DNA of 64,000 nucleotides, taken from the NCBI RefSeq assembly GCF_918797505.1, contig NC_092793.1, positions 43,450,243 through 43,514,242 on the forward strand. Direction: 5' to 3'. Positions 34,993 through 45,534 of this stretch are shown in pieces. The translations under genes were made by a program, and so were the position numbers. The DNA is from Bemisia tabaci (Eukaryota > Arthropoda > Insecta > Hemiptera > Aleyrodidae). The notes beneath the pieces were generated by a model, which was not told the DNA's origin, ran no database searches, and worked only from the letters and a program-made list of their open reading frames with translations. Within the stretch, counting starts at the first letter, position 1. Every line of letters begins with the position of its first letter.

Positions 34993-35599
34993 CCGCACTA
35001 TGGTCCGAATAGCCGGTTTAAGCGGCAATAAATCGGAAAAATGAAGTTTGAAAAAAGTTCGATTTCAATACGTAGATCGATAGTACATACTGTAAAGAAG
35101 ACTCCTGTAAAATATCATCTAGATTGAAACACTAATAAAGATGTGACAAGCCTGGGAAGTGCGGCGCGCGGAGCACTTTTGAGTACGCTTCCAGTTACCG
35201 AGCGGCAGTGCTGTGTTTAAGGGCTTGTTTTCGTTGTTTCACCGTAACTGAAAGTGTTTGGGTACTTGATTCACAAAATATAAGGTGATTTCTAGATGTT
35301 CCATGTTGAAACAATTCTTTTTTATCATGTCTAATGCTCTAGATTAACCCTTAGATATGGTCAGTTTTTTCAATAAAATCGCAAAAGTATGACCCAAAAA
35401 ATATACCTTGCACCTCTGAGCACTTCGTAATTTTACTCGGAAGTTATTGTCATGACTCTAGACTACCTTTTAGTCTGAGTGGCAGAACCATAGTCCACCA
35501 TAGCCTCGAGTTATTTCTCATGAAAAATGACGTTTTCGCGTTTCTTAGCAGTCACTACTATTAGCTATCATGTGCCATTGACCATGCATTTTATCATGT

Positions 35600-36090
35600 T
35601 CCACTCTCATATTCTATCAAAACAGATGCCTTAAAGCCTAAATTTACCCAGGCAGAATAATACGAGTTGATGGGGCTGATCGGAAGGAATTGAAACTTAT
35701 GCTTAAGAATAGCGAAGAATCGCCTCGGAAGGCCACTTTAGAGGTCCCGTAAAAGTTTTTTTTTGACGTTTTACCATGTTTCAAACATATAATTTATCAG
35801 AATGGATACATATAGGCTCAAGTTTAGCTTGGCAGATGAAAACGCGTTCAAACGGTTGATCGGTGGGACTTGAAAGTAAGGCTCCCAAGCGATGAAATCG
35901 TCTTAGGAAGCTACTTTGAGGTCCCGCAAAAGTTTTTTTTTGACGTTTACCCATGTATCAAACACATAGTCTATCAAAATGGATATATTTTAAGCTTAAG
36001 TTCAGCTTGGTAGAACAAAAACAAGTTCAAACGGCTGATCGGTGGAACTTGAAAGTAGGCCTCCGCAGCCATGAAACTTTGAAGTATTAT
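35600..36090 (+). repeat. ~180-bp tandem array
   Basis: Three units counted by CTGATCGG / TTGATCGGTGG (about 35672, 35856, 36035) and GAGGTCCCG..AAAAGTTTTTTTTTGACGTTT (35741, 35920). Units are diverged. The period resembles that of arm D, but the sequence does not. Confidence 0.75.
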
Positions 36091-36215
36091 CCTGAGCTGT
36101 CTTTTTCAAGTTCCCTTGACAGTAGTGTTCGACTAAGTTCTACTTTTAGCTTCTTATAGTCCATCCAATGTAAAATTTAATCGTGAAGCTTAAAAAAAAA
36201 AAAAAAAAAAAAAAA

Positions 36216-36288
36216 TTCCTCCGAAGTTCGAACCCGGGACCTCAGATTTACGAGTCAGACACGGTGTCCACTACACCACCGCGGAACT
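36216..36288 (-). ncRNA. tRNA-like sequence with T-tract
   Basis: On the minus strand an A-box GGTGGTGTAGTGG and a perfect B-box core GGTTCGAAC are correctly spaced, with CTCGTAA in the anticodon position (Thr-CGT-like). The acceptor stem pairs with two mismatches. It is followed by a run of about 24 T (36192-36215 on the other strand), which would end Pol III transcription. A degenerate tRNA gene or SINE head. Confidence 0.6.
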
Positions 36289-36798
36289 GTTGAAATATCG
36301 CCTCAATTTAAGGTTTTTGGACAAATTATACCGCAGTTATAAAAAAGTATAAAAATGTTAAAAATTGATTTTTTTCTGAAAAATGTTAGCATATTTGCAC
36401 TCAGCGACCCAAGAACCCCTGAAAACTCATGTTGCAAGGTATAAACATACATATCTGATTTAATGCCGCTTAAATTGGGCTATGGGACCATAGTGCGCCG
36501 CGGATTTAAGGTAAGTCACAACTCTACGATGATCCACCACCTGGTAGTAACGCATATGAAAACTTGCACATTTCATAACTAGAGTGCGCTACCAGCCAGG
36601 AAGAATAATGAAAATTCATTTTATACACTCTTTGAATTTGGTTATATAACTTTTATACTAAGGGTTACATAATAATGTAAACTTTTAACAAAAAAACTTT
36701 ACATCCATTACATAAACAATGAATATTCATTAGCTTGTGGTTATTTACGGTTTATACTTTTAAAAACAAATTTTTTATATAACTCTGCTACTAGGGTA

Positions 36799-37464
36799 TG
36801 TTTTTTAGTCTATTGGTCCTGACTTGAGCATGATATATATTATGGGGGGGGGGGGGGGGTTATGAAGCCTAGGCATAGAGTGTCCCCTCCCTGAACAAAA
36901 ATTTTCTTCCAAAAATGTTCATTTCTTTGATCGCCAGACCCTGCTACGAAAACTTTCGGGACATATTTTAGAATACTTAATAGTGGGGCCGATAAGCGTA
37001 ACAATCGTGCACTTCTGGAAGAAAGCATGAAAATTTCAGGGATTCATCTCTACCCTATAGACTTTCGATTTAGACATAGACCCCAAAAATCTGAGCCCCC
37101 TGGGGGGGCAGGGGGGCCCCCACATTTTAAATTTCGTATAACTACTGAACGGCTAATGTAAGCGTAATTTTTTTCGAGATGACTGTATCAGACATCAGTT
37201 GAACGGAATAAAATCTGACGCACAGTTGTCTCGCGAAGAGGGGGGGGGGGGGGGGGGGGCTAAAAATCACAAATCTTTTTTGTTAACCACGATGAGCTGA
37301 AAAATTAGTTTAAAGTGTTTTTTTTTTCCTCTCTCTCTTTTCCTCGGTGCTGCGCCACCAGAATGATATCTAATATGCTAACATACCCTAAAGTTCCCGG
37401 GAGACGGCTTCCAGCCAGACTTTTAAGACAGGGAAACTAATCTTACTATAGTAAAAAAAAATAA
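36799..37464. other. Stretch with G homopolymers and an inverted-repeat fragment
   Basis: G16 at 36844-36859 and G20 at 37240-37259. About 36985-37096 is the inverted partner of about 44270-44385 (GTGCACTTCTGGAAGAAAGC and its complement). No gene. Confidence 0.5.
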
Positions 37465-37964
37465 GGCCTTTTTTGTGTGTACGTCCGTGTCATTTCGCAT
37501 TCTCATTGGTCTTTCATTAACCAATCAGAAAACGTCATTGAAAATCCCCGGGAAATTTAAAGGTATTCTTCCGTAAATCATTCGATATTAATGATAGGTA
37601 GACACGGATAAAAATAGGATGTATTTCTTCTAATTAGCCAGGATAAAATGGAGGAATATTACCTATACAGGATAGTCCTGGAAAAACGGGATGTACCTCT
37701 ATTAATAAACTGGGATGAAGGGAAGGATATCGATCTTTATGTATCGCTCTTCGATATATCGTTTGATTAAAAGGAATATTGACTGGGATAAAAGGTGATT
37801 TCTTCTCATTAACCAGTATAAAAGGTAGTAATATTACCTATACAGGATAGTCTTAGAAATAACGGGATGTACCTTTCTTCTAAAGCAGTATTGACTGGGA
37901 TACAACGGGATTATCCATGACTAACCTGTTTAGGTAAAATTGTCATTGCGATAATCGATACATG

Positions 37965-38262
37965 CGATTGTCAGTTTGATGTGTTTGATTTGTTTGATTG
38001 TGTTTCATGGTGTGTTTGTTGTGTTTGATTTTGTTTCATGATGTGTTTGATGTGTTTGCTGTGTTTGATGTGTTTGATTGTGTTTCATGATGTGTTTGAT
38101 GTGTTTTATGTGTTTCATGATGTGTTTGCTGTGTTTCATGATGTGTTTGCTGTGTTTCATGATGTGTTTGATGTGTTTGATATGTTTGATTGTGTTTCAT
38201 GATGTGTTGGATGTGTTTGCTGTGTTTCATGATGCATTTGATGTGTTTTTTGTGACACGAAA
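37965..38262 (+). repeat. TGTGTTTGA minisatellite
   Basis: About 300 bp of nine- to twelve-base units (TGTGTTTGATG, TGTGTTTCATGA, TGTGTTTGCTG). It ends in a small hairpin around TTTTGTGACACGAAACAC, where the foldback turns over. Confidence 0.85.
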
Positions 38263-38299
38263 CACACAAAAAACACAAAAAACACATCAAACTGATAAT

Positions 38300-38880
38300 C
38301 GCATATATCGATAATCACAATACGGCGAGGCTGCCCGTTCCTCTCCCCAATTTTCCCATTTTAGGACGATAAAATCCCTAAATCACGACCGGGATAAAAT
38401 CGAAGAAGCCCGACCTGTTATCCCGGTTTTTTAACATTGTTACATCCCGTTTTATCCATGACTATCCTGGATAGGTAAAATTACTGCATATTATCCCGGT
38501 CACTATGAAGAAATCCCGTTTTATCCCAGTCAATACTGCTTTCAATCAAACGATATATCGAAGATCGGTATTCAAAGATCGATATCCTTCCTGTTATCCC
38601 GGTTTCTCGACATAGTTACATCCCGTTTTATCCATGCCTATCCTGTATAGGTAAAATTACTGCATATTATCCCGGTCACTATGAAGAAATCCCGTTTTAT
38701 CCCAGTCAAAACTGCTTTAGAACAAACGATGTATCGAAGATCGATATCCTTCCTGTTATCCCGGTTTCTCGACATAGTTACATCCCGTTTTATCCATGAC
38801 TATCCTGTATAGGTAAAATTCCTGCATATTATCCCGGTCACTATGAAGAAATCCCGTTTTATCCCAGTCAATACTGCTTT
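38300..38880 (+). repeat. Tandem array of ~162-bp units, first block
   Basis: Units start at GATATCCTTCC at 38581 and 38743, with a partial earlier unit. The block continues at 39967 after the retroposed insert. Confidence 0.8.
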
Positions 38881-39981
38881 TTTTTTTTTTTTTTTTTTTT
38901 GTTTAAACGGAAGTGAAAATCTGCTTTCTCCCGCACTGGATTGAGGGGGAACCGAAGTGCCCCCAGATCCGGCGAGCCCCGGGGGGGTTTTCCAGGCCCA
39001 CTCCCAGGTACCAGATACCAATCGCGGCCCGGTCCGAGTGGAACGTCCCCGGGCATCGCTGTCCGGGGACCTCGGTCCGGGAGTGTGAATGGTTATGTGG
39101 GTTTGGCCTATGACGGTAGGCCCGCCAAACACTAACGACACTCCCCTTGAGATGCATCCGCACTACGCATCCCCTTTTGTCCGAGTTTAATTCCCACCCA
39201 ACGGTCAGCCTACGGCCATTACCTCGTCAGGCGAGAGGGCCCCCCGCAGCAGTGTCCAGCCGGACCCCACCCTCATAGGAGCACCCCGTTGCCTCCGGAG
39301 TACCTAACCCCCGCCAGGAGGGATTTAAACCTCCCAGCAGCTCTGAGGATGGGAATCCGTACCCCGAGGGGTCCGTCAGCACTGGAGCCTCTGAAGCGGA
39401 AAGGTTACCTCCCGTGGATGTGTGGGGGATTCCAGGTGGCACCCGGCCAGGACTCCAAGGAGTCCTGTGTTACGCCGGCGCTCCGAGTCCTACCCACTGC
39501 ACCCATGGGACTCAGACTTCGCAGCGCCCCTCCCTACGAGTAGCGAGCGACGCGGCCGGCCAACCCCATCCGAAGCACTAGTCAACTTTGACTTGCTCCT
39601 CCGGTCCGGCCCGCTTTCAGCCCCCGCCAACCACCAGGGCCGGATGCGCGGACTCAAGGTCCGCATTCCGGGATCCTGGGGGGCGCGGGAATCACGAAAC
39701 CAGACACGTCAACGATCCCGCTTGATCTGCCGCCGCGTTGCCGCCGCGACAGGATGTGGGCTAACGACCGAGGACGCAGGCACAGTGGAGCGGCAACATC
39801 AGGGGATGCCTATCCCGCCAAAAGGCGGGAGGAGGAAACCCGAGAAAGTCACCGAGGTGGCAGTCTACGGGGTCGAAGGGTAGCCGACTATCTCTAGCAA
39901 TTTGCCGGCTAACTCGGGTACGGGGGAGCGTCAAACCCCAGATCCACAGACAGATCCCCTGCGTTAAGTCAATACTGCTTT
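38866..39981 (-). mobile_element. Polyadenylated GC-rich retroposon with 15-bp TSD
   Basis: Between two copies of AGTCAATACTGCTTT (38866-38880 and 39967-39981) lies about 1.09 kb that is far more GC- and CpG-rich than anything around it. On the minus strand it ends in a run of about 20 A, so it was inserted by target-primed reverse transcription in minus orientation. No RT or endonuclease is encoded. ORFs of 80-153 codons reflect the high GC. It may be an internally deleted LINE (UTRs joined) or a long SINE-like element. A B-box-like GGTTTAAATCCC near 39323 (minus strand) is the only Pol III hint. Confidence 0.8.
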
Positions 39982-40640
39982 CAATCAAACGATGTATCGA
40001 AGAGCGATACACAAAGATCGATATCCTTCCTGTTAACCCGGTTTCTTAACATTGTTACATCCCGTTTTATCCATGACTATCCTGTATAGGTAAAATTCCT
40101 GCATATTATCCCGGTCACTATGAAGAAATCCCGTTTTATCCCAGTCAATACTGCTTTAGAACAAACGATGTATCGAAGATCGATATCCTTCCTGTTATCC
40201 CGGTTTCTTAACATAGTTACATCCCGTTTTATCCATGACTATCCTGTATAGGTAAAATTCCTCCCTTTTATCCCGGTTATTATGAAGAAATCCCGTTTAT
40301 CCCAGTCAATACTGCTTTAGAACAAATGATGTATCGAAGATCGATACACAAAGATCGATATCCTTCCTGTTATCCCGGTTTATTAATAAAGGTACATCCC
40401 GTTATTTCCAAGACTATCCTGTATAGGTAATATTACTACCTTTTATACTGGTTAATGAGAAGAAATCACCTTTTATCCCAATCAATACTCCTTTAAATCA
40501 AACGATATATCGAAGAGCGATACACGAAGATCGATATCCTTCCCTTCATCCCAGTTTATTAATAGAGGTACATCCCGTTTTTCCAGGACTATCCTGTATA
40601 GGTAATATTCCTCCATTTTATCCTGGTTAACTAGAAGAGA
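39982..40640 (+). repeat. Tandem array of ~165-bp units, second block
   Basis: GATATCC words at about 40019, 40182, 40357 and 40533 mark units of 163-176 bp. The longer ones contain an additional ACACAAAGATCGA segment. Confidence 0.8.
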
Positions 40641-40799
40641 TACATCCCATTTTTATCCGTGTCTACCTATCATTAATATCGAATGATTTACGGAAGAATA
40701 CATTTAAATTTCCCGGGGATTTTCAATGACGTTTTCTGATTGGTTAATGAAAGACCAATGAGAATGCGGAATGACACGGACGTACGCACAAAAAAGGCC

Positions 40800-41363
40800 A
40801 TCATTTTTACTTTCCATCCATCATGTTTTATCCCATATAAACCGTTTCAAACAGATTATTCACCTTATCTTAAAATTCCAAACTTAATTGAAGTAAGTTT
40901 GTGGCTAAATTGATGATGATGTTTTGAATGAATAAGTATCTAACAGAACTTCAGCAGTATCAATAAAAATTACAAGAATAATGGGAATTAAAAAAAATTA
41001 TGTGATATTTTCATCATGAATTGACAGAATCTACGAGGGGGTTGGGCCGCGGAGCGGCCAGGGGGCGGAGCCCTCTAGTTTTGTAAAAAAAGAGTATACA
41101 TAAAAACATGCTTATTCTCCTCTCTAAGGAACATATTGGTACATCATTGCTACGTACAGGCATTTTTTAAGAGGACCAAAACCACCTTCAAAACTTGCTC
41201 CGAAAAAACGCCAAAAGAATCTTGAGAAAGCTTGATAGGGATAAAAGACCCCCAAAAAACATGCGTTGGACTGCTTCCTGTACACTACAAAGAATATTAT
41301 TAAGTAATAAACAGCCGCCAATATCCGCTAATCTGCAAAAACGGTCCATTTGAGTGATAGGAA
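40800..41363. other. Anonymous stretch
   Basis: No gene. A GGCCGCGGAGCGGCCAG word at about 41045 is a short GC-rich hairpin. Confidence 0.5.
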
Positions 41364-41371
41364 GTCGCGCC

Positions 41372-42038
41372 CAGGGCCGGATTTAGCTTTTTGCCGCCCC
41401 TGGGCAAGCTACATTTTGCCGCCCCTGGGTCTGCAATATTTCGCCACTATATTGTCAACAGTATTCCCTCCTCCCCCTCCCCCTCTCCGCACTCCCAACT
41501 TCCCACGCCATCTCATCTTGCCCCCCCCCCCCTCGTGCGCCGCCTGGGCGCGTGCGCGTAGCTGCTTCAAAATGCGCCGCGAATATATAAAATGGAATGG
41601 ATGGATGAGACAAAAATAAAATGTGGAGACAAAGTTGAAGCTAGTGTAGCTCAATGTATTAGTTGCAATGTATTTTCGGAAAATCAGGTTAAAAAATTTT
41701 TCTCCGGGTTTTCAGTTTAGCAAAGCTGTCAACCAGAGCATCAACGTCTAAATTGATTATCAAGTCTGCCCCGATGTTTAAAATTGCCGTGTTGTTTAGT
41801 ATCACTCCAACGAACGATCATCCTAGCGCTCAAAGGCCGGACCTGAGGGGCCGCAGCTTTGCCGCTCCCCTCAAGCGTCAACTCCCTTCCTTCATACATT
41901 TTGCCGCTCATTTTTCACTTCGCTCCGTCTCTGTCTCCATTTTTTCCTTTTTTCTCGCTTTAACTTTCAATTAATCCAGTGCCAAAATTTGCCGCTATGG
42001 GCAAGTGCCCCAGTGCCCTATAGGTAAATCCGGCCCTG
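41372..42038. mobile_element. hAT-type MITE with exact 8-bp TSD
   Basis: The element starts CAGGGCCGGATTTA and ends with the inverse (TAAATCCGGCCCTG). GTCGCGCC lies immediately outside on both sides (41364-41371, 42039-42046). The 667-bp interior has no transposase. Internal words TTTGCCGC and GGGCAAG recur near both ends. The CAGGGCCGG-type terminus with 8-bp duplication is typical of hAT elements. The exact TSD suggests a fairly recent insertion. Confidence 0.9.
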
Positions 42039-42046
42039 GTCGCGCC

Positions 42047-43461
42047 TACTGGGGAACTATCCTGTTCTTATGTCATCAATTAAATCGCGCATCACTCGAT
42101 ATCCCGCAATATCGGTAATTTTGCAACTGATTACTGATTACTGATTTTGACTGATTTGTTGATATATTGACGAGAAATTAAGCTTTTGATAATCTCTAAA
42201 GCTAATTCGATTACCTAGTGTTATACTGTACGATACAGTTTAAACTGTACGTTTTGTGCACTGCATATTTTGCAAGTCCCGTTTCTTGACAATTTTCTCC
42301 GACATACTTACAAATCAAAAATCGGTACGAGATTTGGTGGATTGAAAAAGAAGAAATGCAATGAATTTTTTCCTGACGTACTGGTCCTTCTCAAAGTTCT
42401 TTAAAGGATCAGAACCTGCATGATAAATAAATTTCCTCCTACATTAATATTTTTTCAATACAAATGTTACCAACTCCGCTCCAAACTCCGTAGAACAAAA
42501 TGAAAGATAATATACATGGATTTTTTAATTTTTTACTACTCATTCCATTTTTCATTTCTCGTGGAAAGTACCAATAATATCTTCATAGGTGACTCGATAA
42601 AAAGAAGCGATAGGATTCAGATATCTTCTTTTAGTGTAGGTATTTTCGGAAGGAAATACACTATTTTATTATTCATTATAATATATTGTTCTATTTTTTT
42701 AAATATGCATATTTGTTGAATGACTGAAAGAGTGGGGAGTGCATGAAAATGAAAACTTCTATTGACTGGCTGGAGGAAAAAAGAGGAGAAAAGAACATTG
42801 TCGGGATGTTTCGTATGTAACCTGTGCAATTGCGAGAAACCAATTAACATGAACGAAAAACGATATTGGAGGAAAATGAAGGAAATCTGGTAACCTTGGT
42901 GGCGAAGGGAATGTGAAGCCCCCCTCTTTACTCCTCAAGTAATGTTTTAGCATCAAGTTTTGCAAAATTCTTGCTTATGTAAGCAGCTTATGGTCCCATT
43001 CGCCGAAAGTAACGTGGAAAATAAACTAGGTAAAAATAAGTTATCAAGGATCCGCCGTTTCCAATAGTCATTAAAAAGTGGGTCAAAATCGTATATTAAA
43101 ACTTGTTATTTCGCTCTAATATCTTAAAAAATGTAACCCTTTAAAAAACCTACGTGAGGAAAGGGTAATGCACTTAGTACCGAGATCGGAAAAGCTCTGT
43201 ATTCAGAGAAAACAAGACGCGTGATGCGCGATGATCGACCCCTCTTATTGACTCGGCGCTTTCGCATTGGAGTATTTCGCCTTTTGCTTGTTTGTATGTG
43301 TTACTAATAAAAAGTAGGGCTTATATCACTATGAAAAAGTATTTAGGCAGTACAGTAAATTCATAATTATTTTTAAAACTGCGCACCGTTGAGATTAAAC
43401 CGAGACAAGCGGCTATTTCGTCGGGAACACCGTTAGTCCAGGCAAACAAGGAAAAGAGCCT
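42047..43461. other. Anonymous stretch
   Basis: AT-rich, no recognised gene or repeat structure. Short ORFs without features. Confidence 0.5.
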
Positions 43462-44240
43462 GCAAAAATCCCGGGTAGCAATGTTTTCATCGTTTCCTAT
43501 GTAATTTTTGACGCTGAATCCGAATTTCAACTTTGCGCCATTAAATTCGGACCGGAAAGTTGCCAAATTTGGCAAAAATGGCCTAAAATCGGACTTTTTT
43601 CCGGATTATGGCCTGTAACTTGCCAAAAATTGATCTGACGATAAAATTAGTTATTTTCAGAAATAAAGCTCGTTAAATTTCCTATAAAAAAGTTCTTACA
43701 CACTTTTTTGCTCAAGGCAAAATCAAGCGCGCTGGCGGGCTCCGAACTTTGTAAAATGTGCGAAAATTGCGCATACTGTAATGTGTTGGGTTATCCCTAT
43801 TATTTACATCAACTCATTTCACTCAGTGTAAATTTTATCATCTTCACTTAATTTGTCCAGAAATTACTCGTCGGACGATTAAAACAGGAGACATCGGGCA
43901 AAAACCGCGAAAAACACAATTTTTGCTCATTTTTCAAAGTGCTCATTTTTCAAAGTTCGGAGCCCGCCAGCCCGCTTGATTTTGCATTGAGCAAAAAAGT
44001 GTATAGGAACTCTTTTACAGGAAATTTAACGAGCTTTATTTCTGAAAATAACTAATTTTATCGTCAGATCAATTTTTAGCAAGTTACAGGTCATAATCCA
44101 GAAAAAAGGCCGATTTTAGGCCATTTTAGCCAAATTTGGCAACTTTCCGGTCCGAATATAATGGTGAAAAGTTGAAATCCGGATTCAGCGTCACAAATTA
44201 CGTGGGATTCACTGAGAGCATAACTACCCGGGATTTTCGC
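43462..44240. mobile_element. Foldback related to 54380-54560
   Basis: Arms of about 310 bp (43462-43770 and 43925-44240) centred near 43853 share AATCCCGGGTAG, GACGCTGAATCCG, GCCAAATTTGGCAA and CTGACGATAAAATTAG. Arm divergence is around ten percent by eye. A single diverged arm of the same family lies at 54380-54560. No ORF of note. Confidence 0.75.
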
Positions 44241-44641
44241 AAAAACCGCAAAAAAACGCAATTTTTGGGGTCTATATCTAAATCGAAAGTCTGTAGGGTA
44301 GAGATGAATCCCTTAAATTTTCATGCTTTCTTCCAGAAGTGCACGATTGTTATGATATTTTCCACTTATCGGCCCCACTATAAAAATTAATAGCCTGGAC
44401 ATTCTTATATTTCTTGGAAGCAGTTCAACCATTTTGCGCTGATTTTTATGGTTACAATGTTATTAAAAATGTTTTAAGTGGAATGATAAACTTGAACCAT
44501 TTCAAAAAATAAATACAAGAAAACGGAACTAAAATTGCTATTAAGGTCTAATATCCGTGCTTGAATTCCTTTCCCCATCAGTCCCTTCCCAACAATAAGC
44601 TCCCAGTAATATGGCTTGCGATCATCAAGCTCGAGTTGCCT
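44241..44641. other. Fragment inverted to 36985-37096, then anonymous
   Basis: About 44270-44385 matches 36985-37096 in inverse orientation (TCTAAATCGAAAGTCTGTAG and TTCCAGAAGTGCACGATTG). The rest is unassigned. Confidence 0.5.
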
Positions 44642-44708
44642 GGGCGGAAGTCAAACTCGGGATCTTCTGATCATAGGGCTAGCACTACAACCATTACACC
44701 ACAGGAAG
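44642..44708 (-). ncRNA. tRNA-derived SINE head
   Basis: On the minus strand the A-box-like TGGTGTAATGGTTG and the B-box-like GAGTTTGACTTCC are spaced as in a tRNA. The stems are imperfect. It is probably a SINE head or tRNA pseudogene. Confidence 0.5.
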
Positions 44709-45534
44709 GCGAGTTGGTAAATGTGTATGCATATGAAATCTCAAGAATGAAAAAATGACCTTCGTTTTATCCAGTTATCATCACTTCTGTGGAGAAAATA
44801 TAATTTCGCTCAAAAATGCGTTTTCCCGCAAAAAAAACTTCATTTTCCAGAGAACTGGCAACTGCTGGAAGAAAATGGGCATCATTTTCGGATTCAGCAG
44901 CCAAAATTACATAAGATCCACCCTTTATTGTCCAACGCTGACCTTGCCTCATCTCTCTTATCTTGTTGCACAGCGGAATCGGATTACTCACAAAATCACA
45001 AAACCACTGCACTGAAATGACCGAAAAAGGCCTCAGACGCAAAAATACGCAAAAAACCCATTATTCCCTGTTAGAGGAATATATGAGCTACATTCTGGCA
45101 CCGATAAGAACGTGTTAGCTCTTGTTAGTGATAACTAAAAGTTAAGGTGAAGGTCATTTTTTGCCTAAATTAGGACAAAACTTTGAAGTCTCGTGGTGGT
45201 CATAAAATTAATCTTAGAACTAAAAACTATTAAACTATCAAAAAGTGCTTCCTTTGAGCTTTCTGTTCCATATTTGATCGAGGATCTATGCCGACTTTTA
45301 ACAAAACAGCACAAGGTAATATGTGATGGCGCTCACCTCGAATTCTCACATTTCTTCATTTACCTCTAAAGTCTGTGAAGTTGGCCACCGTATATCCGAT
45401 CTTAAAAACACTTAAAAAAAATTTGATCGGTCATTTCACACTTGCCAAGGGATGTAGATAAGGGCTGCATGCTAGGTTACCAGATTTCCGCACTTTCAAA
45501 AATCGGATTTTTGGCCACGATTTGGCGCTCCCAG
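44709..45534. other. Anonymous stretch
   Basis: No gene. A TTTTCGGATTCAGCAGCC word at about 44888 belongs to the recurrent word described in the findings. Confidence 0.45.

Larger units (their letters stand above)
33718..36798. mobile_element. Composite TIR element with nested insertions
   Basis: The ends are inverted copies of ACCCTAGTAGCA (33720 and 36797), followed on both sides by GTTATATAA-like sequence. The 3.1-kb interior holds tRNA-like insertions (34148, 34910, 36216), an AT-rich tract, GA-rich minisatellite sequence and a ~180-bp tandem array. No transposase seen and no certain target duplication. The element as a whole is an inference from the matching ends. Confidence 0.45.
37465..40799. 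mobile_element. Foldback built of ~165-bp tandem units
   Basis: The ends are long inverted repeats (GGCC, then GTACGTCCGTGTCATT, ACCAATCAGAAAACGTCATT, GATATTAATGATAGGTAGAC). Inside, arrays of a unit with TTATCCCGGTTTCT, TACATCCCGTTTTATCC and GATGTATCGAAGATCG lie in opposite orientation on the two sides: about two units left, seven or eight right, spaced 162-176 bp. The centre is a TGTGTTTGA minisatellite. The architecture (TIRs made of subterminal tandem repeats) is that of Foldback-type elements. There is no transposase. A 1.1-kb retroposed segment interrupts the right array. Confidence 0.75.

Noticed and set aside
36216..36288. Functional tRNA-Thr gene
   Set aside because: Acceptor and anticodon stems have mismatches, although A and B boxes and a terminator-like T-run are present.
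38036..38314. His/Thr-rich and Met/Cys-rich ORFs
   Set aside because: Both are translations of the TGTGTTTGA minisatellite.
39422..39883. 153-codon ORF in the GC-rich insert
   Set aside because: Long frames are expected at this GC content, several overlap on both strands, and none shows a family motif; the insert is explained as a retroposed non-coding RNA.
39900..39966. HDV-like ribozyme at the 5' end of the GC-rich retroposon
   Set aside because: The start GGGGATC is suggestive of R2-type 5' ends, but no matching P1 strand is found within the first 100 bases.
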